From positions 75,891,232 through 75,955,231 of the forward strand of contig NC_069126.1 in the NCBI RefSeq assembly GCF_026914265.1: 64,000 nt of DNA. The letters are read 5' to 3'. Under the pieces are notes generated by a model. That model searched no databases. It was not told the origin of the DNA and saw only the letters and a list, made by a program, of their open reading frames with translations. Positions 40,291 to 51,644 of this stretch are shown here, piece by piece. The position numbers and the translations under genes were made by a program. The stretch's first letter is position 1, and every line of letters starts with the position of its first letter. Source of the DNA: Mya arenaria (Eukaryota > Mollusca > Bivalvia > Myida > Myidae).

Positions 40291-42004
40291 TTAATTGTTG
40301 ACTAGATGAACAAACACACACATTTTAATGGCGTCATATTCAAACTGATGTATTTTATGGTTTTATTCGATAAGCTTTGCATGTAGTACATGGGTTAAAA
40401 CCACATGCGAGAACATTTCACGTGGGCGTTACATGTGTACACTGTTTATAGGAGAGGGATGAACAGCCTTGTCAATTGATTGAAAGTCGTTATGGTTAAA
40501 TACAGCTCATCATTATGTTTGAAGATAGGAAGTACTTCCATAAAAATGTTTTATGTGTTATTTATTATCTAAATGTTTACCTTTTAAATAATAAAACTAA
40601 TTACGTGACGTTATATTGACTTTATAATCGTTTTGATCATTAAATTATCAATTCTCCAAAACCTTTCTCATTATCGAAATTTCAATATATTCAAGTATTA
40701 ACGTAATTTTGAAAGTGGTCAACTATATATATATATATATAAATTTAACTGAACATTAAGTTATGAAATACAAAAGGCACTTCAAGGAATATGCTAACCA
40801 CAAAAATCTGATATGGAATTCTGCAAAGTGTGGTTAAAATGAAGCCTATTTAGAGAAAGAAAATAAATCGTTTCAATTAAATTTAAGAATTAAAACCAAT
40901 ATTTATTTACGATACACCCTGCCTAGCAGGCATATTTGTCACCGAATTGATTTCCTTCGTCAAATAAGCTTTGATTATTGAAAAAAATAAGGTGTTCTTT
41001 TGGACCAGAGTTTAGATCTAAGGCCACGGGATTGTGCAGCACTCTGTAATAATTAATGATTAATCGTACAATCTGTAGCACATGTTTCAGAACTCATGCT
41101 TATCATCTTCGTTTAATAAAGTAAAAAAATAAAACTTAATGCAATTGAAATTGATTATTCTTCAATTTGTAAAGAAATAGATCAGTGGTAACGATCAAAA
41201 CATCTATAAGCACACTGCTTTAATTGTGTCATGTATACAATCCAGGTACATGGTACTTGTTTAGTACAAACATTTTCAAACTGCACTTTAAGAAAAAGAG
41301 GAAATAGTATACTATTTCAAATAGTCCACTTAATTGAGCAGTTATGCATGCATTACATGATTAACATTACAATACAACATTGAACCAGGTGACTTATTTA
41401 AGAATTATTCTATTGATTGAAGCTGAAAGTAGACCACGGACACACAAACGCATGAACGGACGGGCAATAACAAAACATATTTGTTAAAATAAACTAATAA
41501 ATTAAGCCAATACAATGATATCGAAACTGATCCTTGAGCGGACAAGTTTACTCCTTGATATTATCTATACAGTCATATTTATTTTATGAGCTGATTTCGA
41601 AACTCAAATAAGTGAAAACCACCCGCAAACAAGTTTTTTCATCGAGTCAAAATACGTTCGTCTGTTTATTCTTTGACTCGTTTTAATGAGTATTTGTATA
41701 ACCCTGGTCCCAGTATAATACCGAATCATGATTCGTAATTTCTTTAACATGTTGATCAAACAATTCTGAAACTCAAGTGTGTTTGCGAACATGCACAATG
41801 TCTCTCTTTTGTAGAATATCGAAGAAACTTTGTTATTAAACGTTGAAGTAAGGTGCATGTAACCGGGTGTGATTGAGAAATATTACTTTTATAAGAAGTG
41901 TATATACATACCCTTTGTGTTCGCTTATTTAAGAAACGACCAATACATGTAGACATTTTTGGCAAATTATCGTAATTGAAAGATACTCAAACCTTTTTGT
42001 AAAA
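40291..42004. other. No gene seen
   Basis: AT-rich flank with a short (TA)n run near 40724-40740. No supported ORF. Confidence 0.4.
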
Positions 42005-42180
42005 ACAGGGTATCCGACTCTCACCCAAGACGTCATGGGTTCGAGCCTTTTCAGAGGGACTTTCTCGTGGGCTCTCATAACATGCATTTGTTTTCACCCA
42101 AGATATGAACTCAAATGCGATTCTTATGCAAGTCGGGCTTGGTTCTAGTGGGACTCCATTGCACTTCTTAAAGGCATGCA
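42005..42180 (+). mobile_element. Possible 5'-truncated tRNA-derived SINE
   Basis: ggtatccgactctcaccc followed by a B-box-like gggttcgagcc near 42038 resembles the 3' half of a tRNA-derived SINE head. An unrelated body then extends to about 42180. The A box is not evident. Ends and copy number cannot be judged from one copy. Confidence 0.4.
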
Positions 42181-42886
42181 AATCGCCGAATGTCCCTTCC
42201 CCCTCCCCTCCACCTTTCACGGCCCTTCTCTCCCCCACCCTACCAGTTATGGGCAAGAGAAGAATTTGGTATAAACTAAAATTAGTGCGCGCCGTGGCAG
42301 CTCAGCTTAGTCAACAATCACTATTAAACCCTTTTTTTCGAAAGATAACGTTTCCCATGTTGACTCCTAGTGCCAAAAAGGTTTGATCGTTCGCTTTAGA
42401 AAATATTGACACTGGTAATATTCAAAATGACTTGCCGTTTATTGTTATACCTTTTTCAAATACAAACATGTGAAAATAATATTGAAACTGTGTGTTTATG
42501 TTAATGGGAAAAATCGACGTTTGTTATTGTACAATACACTGATTAAATATGGCCGGCGGATGTTGTTTTTAGAAATTAATAACTTAAATGATTTCTGTAG
42601 CATTCTGAAAACGACAAGTGTTGTGTTATACAATGTAGGAATAACTATTGTGTAATTTTGACATATTCGACGATATAGTGTTCTTTAAATGTTGCATATA
42701 TTTTGAATTATGAAGGCGAATGATAGCGACAAGCTCAAAATTAATGTATAAGAGAACAAAAGTTATCATTTACATAAAGCTGAAATATTGATAATTTAAA
42801 GGAAAAAGGTATATGTCAAATTATCAAACACGAAAATAATATTAAAAAATTACCCAGCTGTGCCGAGACAGCGACAGTCACAGACT

Positions 42887-42958
42887 TGCCGTGACCAGGA
42901 TTCGAACCTGGGTTGTCGCGGCCACAACGCGAAGTACTAACCACTATACGATCACGGC
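42887..42958 (-). tRNA. tRNA-His(GTG): tRNA-His (anticodon GTG)
   Basis: 72 nt on the - strand. The acceptor stem GCCGTGA/TCACGGC is perfect over 7 bp, with discriminator A. The D arm is GTAT/GTAC. The anticodon stem TCGCG/CGCGA encloses the loop TTGTGGC, with anticodon GTG at + positions 42923-42925. The T arm CCAGG/CCTGG encloses TTCGAAT. A and B boxes for RNA polymerase III are intact. There is no intron, and the CCA end is not encoded, as usual in eukaryotes. G-1 is also not encoded, since it is added after transcription in eukaryotic tRNA-His. A run of six T on the - strand about 38 nt downstream (42844-42849 on +) may terminate transcription. Confidence 0.95.
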
Positions 42959-44525
42959 TAAGCGCGCTGGGATGACAGTGAGGGTTTACATTTGTTATTT
43001 AACGCTAAACTGATATTGGTCTCTTGTTCTATTTTTAGATATGTTTTAATGTTTAGCGCAGGGGAGGCGACTATTTTTTAACAGGGAGGCTACTCGTATA
43101 TGTCGTACCAATACATTAACATGTTTCTTTTTAACTAGCCCAAATTCGTGACGTGAGAATTTTTGTAGTCTCAGACAGTCACAAGTCAACACACCATTAT
43201 TTAAAATTGTGTTTTAATATTTAAAAAAAACAGCATTTTAATCATTGTCAAAACCTTCGGTCAATCTTCCAAACATCTCGGACGAGCATAATTTATCATT
43301 GTCGAGTTATCACTCAAGTAGTATATATCCGCTCGAGAACTTTTTATATAGATTTCATAGAATTCCGCGGCTTTTAAATTTAATTTTGAATCTTATGAAA
43401 AAAGAGTATAGACTGAGAGACGACTGTGTCATGTGTTTTCTATCTGCGATCAATGACAAATTCTATCCTGCTCTTGAGTGATATCAAGGGTAGGTTTTAT
43501 AAATGGCGTCACATCGACTATACCGTGGCCCCAGTGAAGTTATGGTGCCTCCCCCCCTTAAATAAATAAGTAATAAATTTTATTTTAAAACGAATAATTA
43601 TATGGAACACGTTCCCGGTGTATACAGAACACATAATAAATCACCATTTTATATGAGATTCTGAGAATTTAGTAGTATTTGTCACAAGTCGATCTGTGAA
43701 CAATGTGTACCGCTCACCCAAGCATTTTCTTACAAAAAATGTCCTATACGTCCGTCCTCTTCAATTATTTGGCTCATTTTGTTCCGGTATTCATTCGTCC
43801 GTCTGTCCGTCCGTGTTTTGTCTGTCGGTCGGTCTCTATGCCATATTTAACACCGCTTGTCTTTAACACACAGATATGATATATTTGCAATATTCGATTG
43901 CTAGTTGCATAGGGATTAAAACCTGTAGAAGACAACTTTCTTAGAAAAACATTATTTATTCCACAATGATTCTCTGAAAGTAGATGTGAGCACTAACAGT
44001 ATGCTTTATAACAGAGCTTTATAACATCTTTCGGTGGCAAAGATCACGATCTATGTGACATCAAAACGACATACGTTAATGAGTTATTAATTCGTTTCAA
44101 CGAGATAAAATAGCACGTATGTCACCTCTATATGCCATATAGTTTATAATTTAAATGTTCTTAATTTATATTTGGTGTTTGATATAAAACGGATTTTCAT
44201 AAATTCATGCATATTTGTTCTACCATAATTCTTGGCATTAACAGTAAAGGGGGGCAACCCGTGTGCACACCCTCCCCTCGATCCGCTACTGCACGTGGTG
44301 TGTCGCAATCAAGACTTGGGTGACATAGTTTGGGCCAAGTTCACACTTAAAGGCGCACACTATATTTTGATGTCGATGTTTTAAATGCATACTCATACGC
44401 AAAAGGTATATTATTTGCGTTTACATAGATAAACCTATAGGAGATATTATGGCGCTTTTCAGCTGGGGAATATGTGGCAAAGAAGCTATTAAATAAAAAA
44501 AAATCTGTTCTGTATTGCGTTGTGC
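42959..44525. other. No gene seen
   Basis: Noncoding. An ORF at 43245-43481 (78 codons) has no recognisable domain. A degenerate CCGT/TCTG-rich simple repeat lies near 43795-43835. From 44836 to about 45190 there is likewise nothing until the promoter of the Gly/Tyr-rich gene. Confidence 0.4.
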
Positions 44526-44835
44526 GCTTTAATGATCCACTCTCACAGATTGAATTTTTATATTTTGTCTTGGAACGATCAAATTAAACCAGTGATATAA
44601 GACTGCCGCCAAAAATCAGATTGCAGATTTTCTTATTTAAGGTCAACAATTGATGTTTTATGCATTTTTCTTACACCGTTAGTAACGCATTTAGCCATAA
44701 AACATTATTATTTTTAAACGGAAATATGAAAATCTGCGATCTGTCAGGAGCCTTATATCACTGACTGACAGATATTTACGCAAAAATTGGCTCATTCAAA
44801 GACAAAAAAAAAAGTTATCAAAACTGCAGCTTTAA
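44526..44835 (+). mobile_element. MITE-like element, copy 2 (foldback derivative)
   Basis: Starts with a cactctcacagattga end and closes with aactgcagctttaaa, as in copy 1. Unlike copy 1, its left half (tgtcttggaacgatcaaatt, then ccagtgatataag and cagattgcagattttc) is roughly the inverse complement of its right half (gaaaatctgcgatctg, then cttatatcactg and ggctcattcaaagacaa). The element is therefore one long hairpin. Confidence 0.7.
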
Positions 44836-45194
44836 ATGGTCAATCTACTTTTTCGGCTTGTATGTCTTTATTTCGTTTAAATATATTTAATTGACTTAAA
44901 TAATCATGAATGACTTCAAAATAGCTACTCCTTAAAAATCACATGTATATATTTTTATATCTAGTATTGGTTTTAAAATCAAATAGTATAGATCGAGTCA
45001 GTAATCGTTATGAGTAATACAAGTTAGGTTTTACATGTGTAGTTAAATGCACGCAAAATTTAAACCCTCGGGTGAAATCTAAAACAAATCTTTGACGAAA
45101 CTTTGTAAGGCGCGGCCCCAACTTCCTACATGCGTCACAAGGCTCGGCCGGAACTATACACCGGGAAGGACTCTCCCCTCAACCCCCTAGTACG

Positions 45195-45202
45195 TATATA
45201 TA
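45195..45202 (+). promoter_or_regulatory. TATA box of the Gly/Tyr-rich gene
   Basis: tatatata about 30 bp before a plausible leader (cacacacgacagcacttac) that ends at a gtaagc donor at 45295. The position fits a core promoter with transcription starting near 45225-45230. Confidence 0.5.
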
Positions 45203-45224
45203 GAGATTAAACTCACACACGACA

Positions 45225-45571
45225 GCACTTACAACAGCTTCACAGCAACAACAATAATTATTACATCTCGGTGTCGCTAGGAAAAAAGAAAATCGTAAGC
45301 CTTTTTTGTGTTTTGTTCTAGTGTAAGGATTGACTTTCATGAAAAAACTCGACATGGTAATCAAAAGTGTGTCTTATTTTGAACTTATGTTTATATAATA
45401 CGCATTTAACCTTAAGAACATTTTCTTTTCTTTATTGTTTTGTATACGAGTCGGGCTTCAATAAATTTAATAATGTTGCTTTGCTTGTCAAACCATATAC
45501 ACACGCCCACACACACACGCGCGCGCGCGCGCCCACACACACACACACACACGCACACACGCGCGCGCGCG

Positions 45572-45641
<70 letters not shown>

Positions 45642-48600
45642 CACACACACTCACAGTTGATTGAAAAAAAAACAGCTTTGTATAAATTAAAGTAAAACCC
45701 GGTGATGGGAATAACATAATATTAAATTTCATAAAAAAACAACAAAATTTGGTTTCAACTATTTTTCTTTGGCAGAAAAATGAACAAGCTCGTCTCTCTC
45801 GCTCTTGTGGCCCAGTGCGCATGCGTGGGTCTTGTTCTGTGTTATGGAAGTTACGGAAGTGGAACGCACACAGCCGTCAGTAACACCGGAAGTCAGTACA
45901 TGTACGCCGGGTATCCCATGATAACGGGGTACGGGGGCGGCCTAGGAGCCGGATATGGATATTCAGGATTCTCCGGCTTTGGAATGGGCGGCGGAGTCGG
46001 AGGATCAAGTGGCTATGAAGGAATATTCGGCAGTATCATTTACCGTAAGTTCCCTATTCCGCTACTAATATTTCATCACGTTTACGCAAACAAGCAGCTG
46101 CTCAAAACCTACTTTTTTAGATTGCAAACTTCTCATTCTCAAACTCTATAATATGAACGTCGCTCTAAAGACTCTGGTTTCTGTTTTTATTGCCAAAATG
46201 TTCATTCATACAAACATTTATAAATGACATATATATGTATACCATTTAATACAAACCGTTATACTAAATAATATCAATGTGAACAAATAAATATTGATCT
46301 AACTCTTTGTTTGAAAACTCCTATTAGCGTTTGGGACTTGTTTTCTAAAAAAAAAAGTAGACAAAAAAAAAATGGGAGAGGTGGTGTGTATTTGATGTTT
46401 CGGAATAGTGTTCCTAACATAAATGTTAAATTTAAAAAAAAAAAAAACCTACTAACTTTAAAAAACCTACTTACTAAAGACTGCAGCAAGTACAGGCACC
46501 AGTATAGAACAAACTTAAGTAATTTCTTATTCTGATTAAAAATGATGTTATACCCTTTCTAAAAGCGCTTTTTTTCGATTTCGTATATTAGTAAACTTCA
46601 AATCTCATATTTTTATTAAACAATATTTTACAGCAAACATGTACATGACAAAGAGTAATAAATCGAAAATGATAAATTGGACTAAAGTACAATTTTTACA
46701 CCTGATTTTTTTTATAAAATATTGACTCAATATGTTTGATCAACTCAATGGTAGTTAATTGGACTCAAGTATAACTTTAGGTTTCGAAATATGTTATAAA
46801 ATATTAACTCATTATAATTGTTATCAACATACGCTATGAGGGAATGCGCTTTTAAACATAGTAAAACATAATCATTCATCTTTGAGTCATGTTATGCGGT
46901 TATGTGGCATAGTGAGTTGAGATTGAGATTGATAATTGTATTTTTGTGATATTAGGGACAGGGCCAGGGCTAATAATTATAAACAGTTTCACGCCCGAGT
47001 ATAGATTCAATCTCAGAAACGCACTTATTAAGTTACAAAGAATTATTTTTATTCCGTTGGTTTAACAACAAATGAATGTAAATAGTTGTACAATTTTAGT
47101 TAGTAATACAATTCAACGAGTTTCATTATCAATACTCATCTTCACGTAGATGATAAGATGCAATGAAATAAGGACTTTCACTTTTGAGACTGTTCGTCAT
47201 CATGGCCCAATCAGACTTGAGACTGTTCGTAATCATGGCCCCATCAGACTTGAGACTGTTCGTAATCATGGCCCCATCAGACTTGAGATTGTTCGTAATC
47301 ATGGCCCCATCAGCCTTGAGGCTGTTCGTAATCATGGCCCCATCAGACTTGAGGCTGTTCGTAATCATGGCCCCATCAGACTTGAGACTGTTCGTAATCA
47401 TGGCCACATCAGCCTCGAGGCTGTTTGTAATCATGGCACCATCAGACTCGAGACTGTTCGTTATCATGGCCCAATCAGACTTGAGACTGTTCGTAATCAT
47501 GGCCCCATCAGCCTTGAGGCTGTTCGTAGTCATGGCCCCATCAGCCTTGAGGCTATTCGTAATCATGGCCACATCAGCCTCGAGGCTGTTTGTAATCATG
47601 GCACCATCAGACTTGAGACTTTTCGTAATCATGGCCCCATCAGCCTTGAGGCTGTTCGTAGTCATGGCACCATCAGCCTTGAGGCTGTTCGTAGTCATGG
47701 CCCCATCAGCCTTGAGGCTATTCGTTATCATGGCCACATCAGCCTTGAGGCTATTCGTTATCATGGCCACATCAGCCTTGAGACTGTTCGTAGTCATGGT
47801 CCCATCAGACTTGAGACTGTTCGTAATCATGGCCCCCATCAGACTTGAGACTGTTCGTTATCATGGCCACATCAGCCTTGAGACTGTTCGTAATCATGGT
47901 CCCATCAGACTTGAGACTGTTCGTAGTCATGGCTCCATCATACTTGAGACTGATCGTTATCATGGCCCCATCAGCCTTGAGGCTGTTCGTAGTCATGGCC
48001 CCATCAGACTTGAGACTGTTCGTAGTCATGGCCCCATCAGCCTTGAGGCTGTTCGTTATCATGGCCACATCAGACTTGAGACTTTTCGTAATCATGGCCC
48101 CATCAGACTTGAGACTGTTCGTAATCATGGCCCCATCAGACTTGAGATTGTTCGTAATCATGGCCCCATCAGCCTTGAGGCTGTTCGTAATCATGGCCCC
48201 ATCAGACTTGAGGCTGTTCGTAATCATGGCCCCATCAGACTTGAGACTGTTCGTAATCATGGCCACATCAGCCTCGAGGCTGTTTGTAATCATGGCACCA
48301 TCAGACTCGAGACTGTTCGTTATCATGGCCCAATCAGACTTGAGACTGTTCGTAATCATGGCCCCATCAGCCTTGAGGCTGTTCGTAGTCATGGCCCCAT
48401 CAGCCTTGAGGCTATTCGTAATCATGGCCACATCAGCCTCGAGGCTGTTTGTAATCATGGCACCATCAGACTTGAGACTGTTCGTAATCATGGCCCCATC
48501 AGCCTTGAGGCTGTTCGTAGTCATGGCACCATCAGCCTTGAGGCTGTTCGTAGTCATGGCCCCATCAGCCTTGAGGCTACTCGTTATCATGGCCACATCA

Positions 48601-50930
48601 GCCTTGAGGCTATTCGTTATCATGGCACCATCAGCCTTGAGACTGTTCGTAGTCATGGTCCCATCAGACTTGAGACTGTTCGTAATCATGGCCCCCATCA
48701 GACTTGAGACTGTTCGTTATCATGGCCACATCAGCCTTGAGACTGTTCGTAATCATGGTCCCATCAGACTTGAGACTGTTCGTAGTCATGGCTCCATCAT
48801 ACTTGAGACTGATCGTTATCATGGCCCCATCAGCCTTGAGGCTGTTCGTAGTCATGGCCCCATCAGACTTGAGACTGTTCGTAGTCATGGCCCCATCAGC
48901 CTTGAGGCTGTTCGTTATCATGGCCACATCAGACTTGAGACTGTTCGTAGTCATGGCTCCATCATACTTGAGACTGATCGTTATCATGGCCCCATCAGCC
49001 TTGAGGCTGTTCGTAGTCATGGCCCCATCAGACTTGAGACTGTTCGTAGTCATGGCCCCATCAGCCTTGAGGCTGTTCGTTATCATGGCCACATCAGACT
49101 TGAGACTTTTCGTAATCATGGCCCCATCAGACTTGAGACTGTTCGTAATCATGGCCCCATCAGACTTGAGATTGTTCGTAATCATGGCCCCATCAGCCTT
49201 GAGGCTGTTCGTAATCATGGCCCCATCAGACTTGAGGCTGTTCGTAATCATGGCCCCATCAGACTTGAGACTGTTCGTAATCATGGCCACATCAGCCTCG
49301 AGGCTGTTTGTAATCATGGCACCATCAGACTCGAGACTGTTCGTTATCATGGCCCAATCAGACTTGAGACTGTTCGTAATCATGGCCCCATCAGCCTTGA
49401 GGCTGTTCGTAGTCATGGCCCCATCAGCCTTGAGGCTATTCGTAATCATGGCCACATCAGCCTCGAGGCTGTTTGTAATCATGGCACCATCAGACTTGAG
49501 ACTGTTCGTAATCATGGCCCCATCAGCCTTGAGGCTGTTCGTAGTCATGGCACCATCAGCCTTGAGGCTGTTCGTAGTCATGGCCCCATCAGCCTTGAGG
49601 CTACTCGTTATCATGGCCACATCAGCCTTGAGGCTATTCGTTATCATGGCACCATCAGCCTTGAGACTGTTCGTAGTCATGGTCCCATCAGACTTGAGAC
49701 TGTTCGTAATCATGGCCCCCATCAGACTTGAGACTGTTCGTTATCATGGCCACATCAGCCTTGAGACTGTTCGTTATCATGGTCCCATCAGACTTGAGAC
49801 TGTTCGTAGTCATGGCTCCATCATACTTGAGACTGATCGTTATCATGGCCCCATCAGCCTTGAGGCTGTTCGTAGTCATGGCCCCATCAGACTTGAGACT
49901 GTTCGTAGTCATGGCCCCATCAGCCTTGAGGCTGTTCGTTATCATGGCCACATCAGACTTGAGACTTTTCGTAATCATGGCCCCATCAGACTTGAGACTG
50001 TTCGTAATCATGGCCCCCATAAGACTTGAGACTGTTCGTTATCATGGCCACATCGGCCTTGAGACTGTTCGTAATCATGGTCCCATCAGACTTGAGACTG
50101 TTCGTAGTCATGGCTCCATCATACTTGAGACTGATCATTATCATGGCCCTATCAGCCTTGAGACTGTTCGTTGTCATGGCCACATCAGCCTTGAGACTGT
50201 TCGTAATCATGGCCACATCAGACTTGAGACTGTTCGTAATCAAGGCCCCATTAGCCTTGAGACTGTTTGTAGTCATGGCCCCATCAGACTTGAGACTGTT
50301 CGTAGTCATGACCCCATCAGACTTGAGACTGTTCGTAGTCATGGCTCCATCAGATTTTAGACTGTTCGTAACCATGGCCCCATCAGACTTAAGACTGTTC
50401 GTAAGCATGGCTTAGGGGTGGTTTTCAATATGCAACTTGAGTCAATTTCATGGTTATACATCATTGACTCCATTCACTGTATAAGTCCGTTATTTATATC
50501 GAGTAATCTGATTAGCTACATCGTTCTTAGAACCAATTAAGACCTGTACTGAATACCACCCCAGGTCTTGGAGCTTTTTTCGTTTATTAGTGAAAGCCAT
50601 TGTAATAGGTGCATGTGCATAAAGTTTTTGTTATTATAAGGTTTCATGAAATGCCTCAATCAAAATAAAGTATTTCACGTATTTGATTTGTTTTTGCAGT
50701 GTTCATTTTCGTGTTCCTGCTCAAATTCCTGTTCCCCTCCGCAACTGACGGGAAAAGTGGCGGCCTCCTGAGTCTTGGAAACTAATCAAACCCCTACAGG
50801 TTACCCCGCCCGCCTGTGCCAAATAACAGCAAACTTGCATAATGTATTTCTGTATTGACCATGAACGTGATGCAGTATTAATTGTAAATGTGATAGAACC
50901 TTGAATAAAATATAAACACCATTCATTTGT
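45225..50930 (+). CDS. Gly/Tyr-rich protein with signal peptide and C-terminal hydrophobic helix, 116 aa (gene-level span)
   Basis: Exons: untranslated leader about 45225-45294, coding 45780-46044 (exon from 45776 after tttggcag) and 50700-50785 plus 3' UTR. The second intron (46045-50699; taccgtaagt to tttttgcag) is phase 1 and joins in frame. Residues 1-22 form a signal peptide ([20 protein letters not shown]...). Residues about 22-85 are Gly/Tyr/Ser-rich, with patterns such as [18 protein letters not shown]. The segment created by splicing, [16 protein letters not shown], is long enough for a membrane helix. The end is GLLSLGN and a TAA at 50783. AATAAA at 50904-50909 follows. Gly/Tyr-rich secreted proteins are common in mollusc shell matrices and byssus, but family membership is not shown. 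It could also be a short membrane peptide. Confidence 0.72.
45498..45655. repeat. CA/CG dinucleotide and CACG microsatellite
   Basis: Alternating acac and gcgc blocks, then cacgcacg repeats, inside the leader intron (45295-45775). Open frames across it on both strands are artefacts. Alternating purine-pyrimidine tracts of this kind can adopt Z-DNA. Confidence 0.95.
45780..46044 (+). CDS. Coding exon 1 of the Gly/Tyr-rich gene
   Basis: The ATG at 45780 follows the acceptor by only four bases. The exon ends in phase 1 at a consensus gtaagt donor. Reading through the donor would add an unrelated 35-residue tail, which supports splicing. Confidence 0.75.
46045..47182. other. Intron of the Gly/Tyr-rich gene, 5' part
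   Basis: AT-rich and noncoding, with A-homopolymer runs near 46345-46375 and 46435-46446. The matching 3' part of the intron (50414-50699) also shows nothing beyond the acceptor. Confidence 0.5.
47183..50413. repeat. 33-bp minisatellite with higher-order structure, about 98 copies
   Basis: The unit contains actgttcgtaatcatggccc and catcagacttgag. A marker monomer of 34 bp, with an extra C (ggccccc), occurs at 47831, 48690, 49714 and 50012. It defines blocks of 859, 1024 and 298 bp (26, 31 and 9 monomers plus one base). The 1024-bp block differs from the 859-bp one by 165 bp, five extra monomers. Both strands stay open for hundreds of codons because 33 is a multiple of three; the - strand reads as an 11-residue [11 protein letters not shown]-type repeat. 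It lies within an intron and is taken as noncoding. Confidence 0.96.
50700..50785 (+). CDS. Coding exon 2 of the Gly/Tyr-rich gene
   Basis: The acceptor gatttgtttttgcag ends at 50699. The 28 residues encoded here begin with the hydrophobic run and end SGGLLSLGN before TAA. The exon is too short to stand out as an ORF; it is found from the splice signals and matching phase. Confidence 0.7.
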
Positions 50931-51045
50931 ATTTGAGAGTTTTAAAGAGGCAATACTTTCTTACAGTAAAAGTCGCCCATTGACAACACGCAAAAATCAG
51001 TTGTAAGCGACTTTAATTGCCATGTAAATAATATGATTGACATCT

Positions 51046-51055
51046 TTTATTTATT
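51046..51055 (-). terminator. Candidate polyadenylation signals of the SKICH gene
   Basis: tttattt followed by another tattt on the + strand gives overlapping AATAAA motifs on the - strand, about 230 nt after the stop codon. The convergent Gly/Tyr-rich gene ends near 50930, so the two 3' ends are about 100 bp apart. Confidence 0.45.
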
Positions 51056-51281
51056 TGATGTTAGTAGAGATATTGCCAGAATTGAAATAAAACATAAAGT
51101 GGTCAAATAATCTCTTCATGTGAATGTTTTGTAAGCAATTAGCTAGCCATATAAATTGTACAACTCGTTGTTGCAGTTCAACATTAGGCTCAATTGAAAA
51201 AATTGACATCATACGACATCAGACACAGTTTGATCATGATTTCTGGAATCGATAAGTAACGTTCCAACAATGCAGCAAAGT

Positions 51282-51644
51282 TTACTGATGGAAGCGCGTG
51301 GACATGGTTCCGCTCCCATGTAGCCCGATATGCTCCTCAATGTCGCGCCTGTCCGCCTTGCACGAGAACTTGAGTCCGCACGTGGGGCACGCTTCCGCCT
51401 GTTTCCGCTCTTTATGGAGCTTGAAGTTGGCCGGTTTCTCTGATCTCATAAGTTTCATGATTTGTTTATTCTTGGGACGTCGTTTTTGCGAGGCAGAGGT
51501 TGTGGCGCGGTTTCCGGTGGCTGCGACGGCTGCTATGGTTGAAGGGGATGCAACCTTTGGTGCGCTGCCGCCGTCAGCATCCTCGTTGCTGTCCGCCGAA
51601 GAACTGGCGGCACTGGACTCTAAATCTGTCTGCGTGTCTGTCTC
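51282..51644 (-). CDS. Terminal exon of the SKICH gene with UBZ1-like zinc finger
   Basis: A Ser/Ala-rich disordered segment, a basic patch (QKRRPKNKQ) and then CPTCGLKFSCKADRRDIEEH followed by IGLH. This finger has C-x2-C-x15-H-x3-H spacing, like the ubiquitin-binding C-terminal fingers of NDP52 and TAX1BP1. Only one such finger is present. The protein ends STRFHQ with TAA at 51284-51282. Confidence 0.88.
   Translation of the reverse strand, partial: ETDTQTDLESSAASSSADSNEDADGGSAPKVASPSTIAAVAATGNRATTSASQKRRPKNKQIMKLMRSEKPANFKLHKERKQAEACPTCGLKFSCKADRRDIEEHIGLHGSGTMSTRFHQ

Noticed and set aside
43245-43481. 78-codon ORF with a protein-like composition
   Set aside because: No recognisable domain, no splice support and isolated in repeat-poor noncoding DNA.
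45412-45822. ORFs across the CA/CG tract (Val-Cys or Thr-His repeats)
   Set aside because: Dinucleotide repeat frames inside the leader intron of the Gly/Tyr-rich gene.
47150-50415. Long ORFs on both strands of the 33-bp array
   Set aside because: The period is a multiple of three and the unit has no stops; the array lies within the intron of a well-supported gene.
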